Origin: Chloroflexus aurantiacus J-10-fl
GTDB lineage: Bacteria; Chloroflexota; Chloroflexia; Chloroflexales; Chloroflexaceae
Length of the DNA stretch: 64,000 nucleotides
Reading direction: 5' to 3'
Assembly (NCBI RefSeq): GCF_000018865.1
Contig: NC_010175.1
Coordinates: forward strand, 682,001 to 746,000
Every line of letters starts with the position of its first letter. The first letter of the stretch is position 1. The notes under the pieces are model-generated. The model was not told the DNA's origin, ran no database searches, and was given only the letters and a program-made list of their open reading frames with translations. Of this stretch, positions 57,717 through 64,000 are shown one piece after another. Made by a program: the position numbers and the translations under genes.

Positions 57717-58802
57717 TCACTTGCTGTCTGCCGGCAGACCGACGGCCAGGGCCAGACCGCTGCGATAGATCGGATGCGAAACACTGGCATCTGGACGCAC
57801 GTCGAGAATCTGCCCACCCGGTAGCCGTTCGTCGCACACCAACACTGCGCCCTCGGTGAGCATCATGACCGCCTGCCGACGGTAGGTAGAGCCATCAGCG
57901 GCCAGAAACCAGCCGCTGACCCTGGTAAGCTGGTACGTTGAACGTTCGTTACGTACCAGCGGTAGCTCGGTAGGGGTCGGAATGTAGCGCGACAGTAAGA
58001 CTGCCCGCTTGTGCGGAGAAGGGAGATCGAGCGTCAGTGCCGTGCCATGCTGCCAGGCAAACGCACCATAGCCATTCGTGCGCTTCCCGCCCAGTCCACT
58101 CTCACCAAGGAGTGTCAGCAGATGTTCAAAAGACGGCCTGGCCTGGGCGTCGGCAAATGCAACCAGGAGAGACAAACCGGCCCCGACCGCAAAACTAATC
58201 CGCCCCACTTCGTAGTAGGCCGACGCCGCGCTCAGACGGTCAAGCGTGACGTGTGGGGTTGCTTCGACATGCCAGAGCGGGGTGGCGGTCAGACGCGCCC
58301 GCCAGGCGTCGCTGCTCTCGGTGGCAGTCTGCTTCCAGGGGGCCGGCAGACGCCGTGCGTCCTCCTCGCTCAGCCAGATTTTGCCCTGCTGGAGACTGAT
58401 CGGGTCGGCGGGCAAGGTTTCCCCTTTGCACACGGCGACAAAGAGTGACGGCGAAAGGTAGCGCAGCTTTTTGAGCTGTTTACCGGCCAGTTCTGCCGTC
58501 GGGGGCAGATGAATGGGCAACAAAGGGCGCGGGAGCAGCGGCAGATCGCCAATCCGCGGCAAGAGCGAACTATGGCGCAGGGGCGGTTGATCGGCGAGAA
58601 ACGGCTCGACCCACACCGGTGCGCCATCAGCAGTCCGGCGCGGATCGTTCAGGGCCGCCTGCACCACCAGCGCGGCAAAGAACGAGTCGGAGGCGAGAGT
58701 CTCACCGGTTTCTTCCAGACCGATCCCCTGCCGGCCAAAGTGGAAGCTGAGGTTCGCTGCGCCGGCGGGTGGGATCAGATGGTAGACGGATAATGTCGGC
58801 AT
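57717..58802 (-). CDS. csm4: Type III-A effector subunit Csm4 (RAMP)
   Basis: A 361-residue protein starting MPTLSVYHLIPPAGAANLSF, with the typical Csm4 pattern: early SFFAALVVQAALN, LRYLSPSLFVAVCKGE, YYEVGRISFAVGAGLSLLVA and the glycine-rich LLGESGLGGKRTNGYGAFAW. Csm4 binds the 5' handle of the crRNA and contacts Cas10 at the base of the complex. GGGGAGGT precedes the ATG. It lies between csm3 and csm5 with short gaps (17 and 8 bp), the standard III-A order. No unusual feature was seen. Confidence 0.9.
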   Translation of the reverse strand: MPTLSVYHLIPPAGAANLSFHFGRQGIGLEETGETLASDSFFAALVVQAALNDPRRTADGAPVWVEPFLADQPPLRHSSLLPRIGDLPLLPRPLLPIHLPPTAELAGKQLKKLRYLSPSLFVAVCKGETLPADPISLQQGKIWLSEEDARRLPAPWKQTATESSDAWRARLTATPLWHVEATPHVTLDRLSAASAYYEVGRISFAVGAGLSLLVAFADAQARPSFEHLLTLLGESGLGGKRTNGYGAFAWQHGTALTLDLPSPHKRAVLLSRYIPTPTELPLVRNERSTYQLTRVSGWFLAADGSTYRRQAVMMLTEGAVLVCDERLPGGQILDVRPDASVSHPIYRSGLALAVGLPADSK

Positions 58803-58819
58803 GCAGACCTCCCCACGAC

Positions 58820-59638
58820 CTATGCCGGGTTAAAGAATCTCTGCAACTCTTCCAGCAATCCATTGCGGTCAAGTTCGCGCAACTCTTTTGCCTCGCGGAT
58901 AGTCGTTAATTCACCATACCGACCAGATTCGAGCCTGCGTGCGAGGACGGTGATGTCACGCAGCCGTACCTGACCATTTCCACGCGACCCCATCCCACCG
59001 AGGTAATCGTCTTCGAGGTAGGTGAATGCCTCGTAGACTGAGCCAAACAGCCTGATCACGTCCGACAGTTGTTCGCCATTACCGACGTAGAGGCTATAGA
59101 CCACCTCCGCCGGGCCAAAGACGGCCCCTGCCGGCACTCGCTCGATCTGCCGCGGCGCAGCGGCTGATGTCACCCGGTCAATCGCCGCTTCCCACTTGAT
59201 CTCGGTATAGGGCAGATCGGTGCGCAGCCGGCGTAGCTCCTGTTCAGACTCCCTGGTCAGCGGTACGTCACGCACGATCAGGCGGGTCGGGACATCGATG
59301 GTAAGCTGTTTATGATTGGGTAAGGTACCGAACACACCGGCAATCTGGTAGTAGCGCTGGTACTCTTCAGGATTCGTTGGTACATGAATAAAGACACCCT
59401 CGTTGATCCTGAATGTCTGCGGTGCGCCGTAGACCTTCTCCATCAACGAGCGCAACTTGCCCTTAAGCGATGAACCGGGGATGTAGGGCTGATTGGTGAT
59501 CGGATTACGGATAACCGGTTTATCCAAACCGCCGATCTCCAGACCTCCGGCAGCACCACCGATATGCAGACCGGTCAGCAATTCAATACTGGCGCGTAAC
59601 ACAATCCGACCGTGCAGTGTGACCATGCGCGTGCTCAT
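58820..59638 (-). CDS. csm3: Type III-A backbone subunit and target-RNA nuclease Csm3
   Basis: A 272-residue RAMP protein. HGRIVLRASIELLTGLHIGG is followed by GLDKPVIRNPITNQPYIPGS and SLKGKLRSLMEKVYG. D39 in GLDKPV aligns with the catalytic Asp of Csm3 that cuts target RNA every six nucleotides, so the complex should slice RNA. EDDYLGGMGSRGNGQVRL is the C-terminal glycine-rich loop. Several copies line the crRNA in the complex. GGAGG lies eight bases before the ATG; an in-frame ATG four codons in is the alternative. Gaps of 17 bp on each side mark it as part of the csm operon. Confidence 0.94.
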   Translation of the reverse strand: MSTRMVTLHGRIVLRASIELLTGLHIGGAAGGLEIGGLDKPVIRNPITNQPYIPGSSLKGKLRSLMEKVYGAPQTFRINEGVFIHVPTNPEEYQRYYQIAGVFGTLPNHKQLTIDVPTRLIVRDVPLTRESEQELRRLRTDLPYTEIKWEAAIDRVTSAAAPRQIERVPAGAVFGPAEVVYSLYVGNGEQLSDVIRLFGSVYEAFTYLEDDYLGGMGSRGNGQVRLRDITVLARRLESGRYGELTTIREAKELRELDRNGLLEELQRFFNPA

Positions 59639-59655
59639 GCCTGATACCTCCCTGA

Positions 59656-60108
59656 CTAATTCGTCTTGCCACCATAGCGACGGTGATAGGCCAGAATAGC
59701 CTCGAACAGATTGACAAAGGTCTGGAAGCGATTCTTGTCGTTCCCGATCAAACCAATCGCATCCGAAAGAGTTTCCACCAGCTCTTGCAATGCCTGATTA
59801 TTGCTAAACCGCCCAACCTGATAGGCCATTTTGGGCTTCAGCATCAATAGACGGCGCTGAACGTCCAGCGAAAGCTGTTGATCGGTCGGCAGCACCTCCT
59901 GCTCAATCGAGCGCACTTCGCCAAAGATATTGCGGATTTGCGAGGTGGTCAGGCCATTCCGACCTAGCTCTTTCCCCAATCGATCCGCTTCCTGCACCAG
60001 TAACTTCATAGCCTCTTCCGACGATTCGGTCATGATGCGCTGCAGGTTTTCCGACGAAATCCGCTTGACTCCCACAGCTTGAGGATTTGACGAACGACCC
60101 ATTGTCAT
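59656..60108 (-). CDS. csm2: Type III-A small subunit Csm2
   Basis: A 150-residue, mainly helical protein. The C-terminal two thirds match Csm2: LTTSQIRNIFGEVRSIEQEV, LLMLKPKMAYQVGRF and FQTFVNLFEAILAYHRRYGG, the last being the family's terminal helix. Csm2 forms the inner filament of the Csm complex along the target RNA. GGAGG precedes the ATG at normal spacing; a second ATG is two codons in. It sits between cas10 and csm3, the expected place. Confidence 0.92.
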   Translation of the reverse strand: MTMGRSSNPQAVGVKRISSENLQRIMTESSEEAMKLLVQEADRLGKELGRNGLTTSQIRNIFGEVRSIEQEVLPTDQQLSLDVQRRLLMLKPKMAYQVGRFSNNQALQELVETLSDAIGLIGNDKNRFQTFVNLFEAILAYHRRYGGKTN

Positions 60109-60144
60109 TGCTTACCTCCCTGTTTTGGCTAGCAGCTCCCACGA

Positions 60145-62319
60145 TTATCTTTCGCGCTCACTCCCCCGTAACAACAACTGTGCCCAGCGTGCGGCCAGAC
60201 CTGCCGGGATCACCGTCCGTTGCACAATTGCTTCCGGGCTGATCAATTGCTCGCGCAAGTCAACCACTCGTGACCGAATGGATTCGGGAGAACGTTCGGC
60301 CAGGCGCGTCAACTGGTACGCCCCTTGCCACACCCACGGGCCAACCGTTAACTGCGCAGCACCGGCACGGTTATAGCGGGTGCGGGCAAGTAAAACCAGC
60401 CGTTGCACCGTCATTAGCAGGCCACGCGGCGCACCATTCGCAATGAGATCAAGCAGCTCATCTTTGAAGCGAGCCGCCTGCGCAAAGGCATCCCAACTCA
60501 GAGTCTGGCCCAGGAACGTAATCGCATCTTTGCTCCGACCGTCGGGATGACGGTAGGCTTTCGCCGCATCCAACGCATTGCCGGCGTCTTCCGCCGCCTG
60601 GTAGAGTGGATAACCGGCCTGATGCAGGGTAATCCCGGCAGAGAGACTCACCGGCGGCTGCACTGTCGGCCCGGCACCGGTGGCGTAGCGAATAAAATCA
60701 TTGCGTATCTGCTGCGCCAGCTCCGGGATGAGGTGCCACGATCCGACCAGGAACAGATCATCGCCACCGCTGTACACGGCGTAAATCCCGCCCTTCCCCT
60801 GCTGATTCCGCCGCCGACACAACTCACCGACCCACCCCTCAAAAAACCGGCTCAAGGCGCTACTGAGCGCCGCCGTCACCGCCAGACCACCCATGCCGGC
60901 AGGACGTTGCAAGCCTTTACCAAACAGATCACCGAGATTGTCAACGTCCATACGCAACACCGCAATGCGCGGGACTCCATCGCTCAGGTGCGCGAGGAGA
61001 TTGAACGGTGCGACATCACCGACCTGTATCTCTGGCGCTTGATCGGGATCGAGCTTGCGGTAGAGCGGAAGATCGTCCTCGCGCAAGCGATAGGCTTCGG
61101 TGACGGTGTAGCGCTGACCGATAGCGCTGGCGTCTGCGGGCAATTGCGGCACCGTATCATCGTTGAGGGCCAGCAAGCGTTGAGACAATGACCGCACCGA
61201 CGAGAGTTCCTCGCTGAGCCGATAATCCACACCCAGCGCCGTGATTGCCTGCCGCCACGTGGCACCATCACTCTGGGATGCGGTAAGATTGACTGCCAGC
61301 ACTGCGGCCCTAGTCAATTGCCGGCCCAGCTCTGCCAGCGACTCACCGAGGGCATCGGGCGCCTCGCTACCATCGCTACGCGGCGGACGCGGCGGGCGGG
61401 GCTGAAACATCCGGGCAAATTCGCTATCGTCGAGGGCGGCGAACCGACGCCGCTTGTCACGGTCAATTGCGTCGCTCAGCTCACGCCAGGTTTCATCGGT
61501 ATACTGTTCCGGGGCAAACGGTTCGGTTGATCCCAGCGCCAGGTAGAGCGAGCCGTCATGCGATTGCAGGAGTATACGACCGAGATGCTGCCGCCACTCC
61601 AACACCTGCGCGGCAATACTACCCGGCAGCACAGCGTAAAAGCGGCCACCACCGGCGTACAGCAAATTACAGAGCGGCATCCCACTATTGCGCAACACCC
61701 AGTAAGCGCAGGCTTCGGTCAGCAACTGCAAATAGAACGAACGACCACGCAACTGGCGTGCTGCTCCCGCAGCCGGGATGCTGTAGAGGAACTCTTGCAG
61801 ACCTGACAGATCGCCCCCTAGCAGACAGATCAGGCCGTCGGTTGTCGCTGACTGCGCTGCCTGCACGGCGGCGTGCAGCCGAGCCAGGTCGTAGAGCGAG
61901 ACACCGGGTAGGGGTGAGGGCCAGGCCCAGGCGTACCGTTGCAGCGTAATGAGTAGACATTCCAGGCGTCGGGTCGGGTCGGTTTCACGCTGTGCCGCTG
62001 CCAGCCCAGACTGCAATGCCTGTTTCAGTTCAGCCGATGGTGGTTGCGCAGTCGCTTGCGGGAAGAGCACCTCTTCGCGGCAACGGAGCATGGCCGGCGG
62101 TTGCCAGCAGTCTTTGACGCCGGCCCGCAGGCGGGTAAAGACACTGGACAGGGCCGGTTGCAACGGCGGCCAGGTTGCCTGTGGTTGCTGCCCGACAACA
62201 CGCCATGCCGATTCCCGTAGCGACTCGCTGACGGCATCATTACGCTCACCGAGGGCGGCCAGTGTCCAGGAGTGCAAAACCTGCCAGGCAACAGTTGAGG
62301 GGTCTTCAGCATGTGTCAT
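60145..62319 (-). CDS. cas10: Cas10/Csm1, cyclase-competent but lacking a visible HD nuclease motif
   Basis: A 724-residue Cas10. The first palm domain holds CLLGGDLSGLQEFLYSIPAA; the second has VLRMDVDNLGDLFGKGLQ and IYAVYSGGDDLFLVGSW, with GGDD at residues 518-521, the site that makes cyclic oligoadenylate from ATP. The closing domain contains SAGITLHQAGYPLYQAAEDA. The N-terminal ~110 residues, where Csm1 normally carries the HD DNase (HDIGK-type), contain no His-Asp pair, and the usual Cys4 zinc site before the second palm is also missing. GGAG lies at normal distance before the ATG, and no HD-like frame lies upstream. The protein therefore probably signals but does not cut DNA. It heads the csm operon. 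Confidence 0.93.
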   Translation of the reverse strand: MTHAEDPSTVAWQVLHSWTLAALGERNDAVSESLRESAWRVVGQQPQATWPPLQPALSSVFTRLRAGVKDCWQPPAMLRCREEVLFPQATAQPPSAELKQALQSGLAAAQRETDPTRRLECLLITLQRYAWAWPSPLPGVSLYDLARLHAAVQAAQSATTDGLICLLGGDLSGLQEFLYSIPAAGAARQLRGRSFYLQLLTEACAYWVLRNSGMPLCNLLYAGGGRFYAVLPGSIAAQVLEWRQHLGRILLQSHDGSLYLALGSTEPFAPEQYTDETWRELSDAIDRDKRRRFAALDDSEFARMFQPRPPRPPRSDGSEAPDALGESLAELGRQLTRAAVLAVNLTASQSDGATWRQAITALGVDYRLSEELSSVRSLSQRLLALNDDTVPQLPADASAIGQRYTVTEAYRLREDDLPLYRKLDPDQAPEIQVGDVAPFNLLAHLSDGVPRIAVLRMDVDNLGDLFGKGLQRPAGMGGLAVTAALSSALSRFFEGWVGELCRRRNQQGKGGIYAVYSGGDDLFLVGSWHLIPELAQQIRNDFIRYATGAGPTVQPPVSLSAGITLHQAGYPLYQAAEDAGNALDAAKAYRHPDGRSKDAITFLGQTLSWDAFAQAARFKDELLDLIANGAPRGLLMTVQRLVLLARTRYNRAGAAQLTVGPWVWQGAYQLTRLAERSPESIRSRVVDLREQLISPEAIVQRTVIPAGLAARWAQLLLRGSERER

Positions 62320-62422
62320 TCCAGTTACTCCATGCTATATCACGATCTTCTCTGCATAGTGTAGCAAATGACCACTTCACAAATGTGGATTTGAACCTGA
62401 TAAGAGGATGAAGATTTTGTAA

Positions 62423-62450
62423 GGAAATAGGAAATAGGAAATAGGAAATA
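62423..62450. repeat. Four tandem GGAAATA heptamers
   Basis: Exact sevenfold-periodic repeat of four units, about 105 bp upstream of cas10. Slipped-strand length change is possible. No promoter element could be tied to it. Confidence 0.85.
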
Positions 62451-62589
62451 GGAGGTGGAAAGCAGAGCATAGCGTTTGTATAGTGATGTTTATAGTTGTG
62501 AAAGGCGTTGAGTTGTAGTTATTATATCATATCAAATCTGGGTGCAGAAAAGTCATGCACGGAGATAGTGCTGATCTACCCCTGGAACG

Positions 62590-62845
62590 CGCACCTCCGG
62601 CTCGCTCTTCACCTTGCAACGATACGCCATGCCTGATGCCGGCGGGATGCTGCAACCCTGAACCGGCTCGCGACAGCGGGTGGAATTCGGCACGAGAGGT
62701 TTTCGCCCCTGGGAACTGGGAGCGCGAGCCTCCGGCTCGCTCTTCACCTGGCAACGATACGCCATGCCTGATGCTGGCGGGATGTTGCAACCCTGAACCG
62801 GCTCGCGACAGCGGGTGGAATTCGGCACGAGAGGTTTTCGCCCAC
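62590..62845. repeat. Two tandem copies of a 135-bp repeat
   Basis: CCTCCGGCTCGCTCTTCACC begins at 62594 and 62729, and each copy continues through ACGATACGCCATGCCTGATG and GGAATTCGGCACGAGAGGTT with few differences. No gene. It lies upstream of the cas operon. Confidence 0.8.
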
Positions 62846-62855
62846 TCACATCATT

Positions 62856-63360
62856 CCCCGACCCCCTCCCAACCTCCCCCCGCTGGCTATGTATTACCCA
62901 CATGTCGCGCTGCGTTAGGCCGGGCTGCACGTGCTCCCCGTGGCGCAGGCTTCCAGCCTGCGTGGAGGCATCATCGCCATCGCCGTCAGGTGCTGGCCGT
63001 GACCGCTGGTGCATAGGCACGAATCGCTTGCAACATAACCGTCTACGCACAGGTATCGCATGCATGCCCGACCGACTCGATGATCGAAACGAGCACATTC
63101 AGCACCCCCGTGACCAGGATGGGTAACGGCGTACCACGCGCCGGATCGTGTGTACGGCTGGCGCGGCAGCATGGCTGCCGCACTCCAAACTGCGCGACAC
63201 GCCCATGATGCGCGTGTAAGGCAACCAATCCAGCACGTGCTGGCACGGCTGGAGCGGTGCGCTGTCACCGGGCCAGTCGCCCAAAACAACATCCATGGCG
63301 ATCATACCCGCTGATACACACGTGGTTGACACCAGGTATGGGGAATGCATAGCCGCTGGG
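62856..63360. repeat. Composite repeat D/A, second genomic copy
   Basis: About 330 bp match 21097-21425, including TACCCACATGTCGCGCTGCG and GGCGCAGGCTTCCAGCCTGC, then an element A core near 63165 and the segment with GGTTGACACCAGGTATGGGG near 63330. The order of modules is the same as at 21 kb, so the whole stretch was copied as one unit. Confidence 0.7.
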
Positions 63361-63774
63361 GATGGGAGAGGAGAGGGTAGACGTTCGATCCAGGGCTTCC
63401 TGATAGGGTAGACGTTGTATTCGATCATCTGTCCTGGCCGTCCGTGACTGCCGCCAGGGGCGGGAGCTTGCTCGTGGCTCCTCCCTCCAGCAATGGTACC
63501 GGCACCATGCGCGCCGGAGGCGTGCGCTCCCAGCTCCCGGCTGGGGAGCACGCCCGTCTTCACTCCCCCGATCCGCTCCGGCACGCGGGCAATGCAGTAT
63601 TAGAGTTATGGGTAATGCATAGCCGCTGAGGGGAGGTGACGCAGGTGCTCCCCCGCGGGGGGGCGGTGACACAGGTAATCCCCCGCTGGAGGCACGGGCG
63701 GGCTGGGGATATGCTCCCGCCCCCCCAGCGGGGGCGGGCCCGGGTGGGGGCGGGTTGCAGGGAGTCCTGAACCA
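63361..63774. other. GC-rich intergenic region with short modules
   Basis: No supported gene. It contains TAGGGTAGACGTTGTATTCG-type short repeats (GGGTAGACGTT twice, near 63377 and 63407), one GCGCGCCGGAGGCGTGCGCT module related to the tandem array at 22 kb, and G/C-rich runs near 63650-63760. Confidence 0.5.
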
Positions 63775-64000
63775 TCACTCCACAGCTAACGTTGGACGGT
63801 CGATCCTAAACGGGGCGAGCGCAGAGGGGATGGTACCGGTCTGTACGGCTTCGGCCAGATGGCGACCAACAATAGCCGCAAATGGCATGCCGTGACCGGA
63901 GAATCCGCCGATAGCGAAGAGACCGGGCACAGGGTTGACCACGATTGGCAGATAGTCGGCGGTGAAGGCCATTGCCCCCGACCAGCGTCGTTCGATGTTG
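63775..64000 (-). CDS. C-terminal end of a DAO-family FAD-dependent oxidoreductase (cut by window edge)
   Basis: The frame is open to the right edge, so only the last ~75 residues are seen. They read NIERRWSGAMAFTADYLPIV, then NPVPGLFAIGGFSGHGMPFA, the closing part of the DAO fold (glycine/D-amino acid oxidase family), where RWSG and GFSGHGM contact FAD. Such enzymes oxidise amino acids or their N-methyl derivatives. The substrate cannot be inferred from this fragment. Confidence 0.8.
   Translation of the reverse strand, partial: NIERRWSGAMAFTADYLPIVVNPVPGLFAIGGFSGHGMPFAAIVGRHLAEAVQTGTIPSALAPFRIDRPTLAVE

Noticed and set aside
62527-63098. Several 90-180-codon frames upstream of the cas operon
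   Set aside because: They run through tandem and dispersed repeats, exist on both strands and show no protein-family features.
1-64000. tRNA and rRNA genes
   Set aside because: Reading the intergenic regions showed no cloverleaf with GGTTCGAATCC-type arms and no rRNA-like conserved segments. A covariance search would be decisive, but I see no candidate.

Overview
The window looks like chromosome of a filamentous anoxygenic phototroph of the Chloroflexus type. That reading rests on gene content: many T/P-rich lipoproteins, a DUF4212 plus sodium:solute symporter pair, a bacterial deoxyhypusine-synthase-like protein, a DUF3179 lipoprotein, moderately high GC, and a dense load of intergenic palindromic repeats. 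It is a family-level inference. I cannot name a species from sequence alone.

Layout. Positions 1-27,300 are ordinary chromosome with spaced, mostly single genes. They encode a phosphodiester-glycosidase lipoprotein (cut by the left edge), a flippase-like membrane protein overlapping an FAD oxidoreductase, a LamG lipoprotein, RtcB, a small winged-helix regulator, a TIM-barrel-like lipoprotein, the symporter pair, a beta-helix lipoprotein, deoxyhypusine-synthase-like protein, a thioredoxin-fold protein with a Crp/Fnr regulator, a small membrane protein, a DUF3179 lipoprotein, a CPA1 antiporter, PhoU and a secreted thermonuclease. Between them lie four copies of a ~220-bp MITE with terminal inverted repeats and 3-bp target duplications, about a dozen copies of a second palindromic element, a dead ISAs1 transposase, and a dead IS5-type end with a MITE inserted in it.

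Positions 27,451-49,164 are one CRISPR array of about 276 intact 37-bp repeats (hand count) plus degenerate repeats at the left end. The array reads on the minus strand: the repeat ends ATTGAAAC in that direction, the decayed trailer is at the left, and the leader (49,165-49,342) and cas genes are at the right. The last base of the repeat changes once, at 41,455. The 177 older repeats end in C and the 99 newer ones end in A.

Positions 49,343-62,319 carry, all on the minus strand, a type III-A system in transcription order: cas10/csm1, csm2, csm3, csm4, csm5, csm6, a second csm6-like gene, a 1-kb repeat island, cas6, cas1, cas2, and an IS5-family element inserted in the cas2 stop codon. Cas10 keeps the GGDD cyclase motif but shows no N-terminal HD nuclease motif. 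Two tandem CARF-HEPN proteins follow Csm5. The inferred defence works mainly by RNA recognition, cyclic oligoadenylate signalling and HEPN RNase activity. Consistently, ten spacers contain a ribosome-binding site plus start codon oriented so that the crRNA is antisense to the mRNA, against one in the other direction.

The right edge (62,320-63,774) is a repeat-rich intergenic region followed by the C-terminal end of a DAO-family FAD oxidoreductase.
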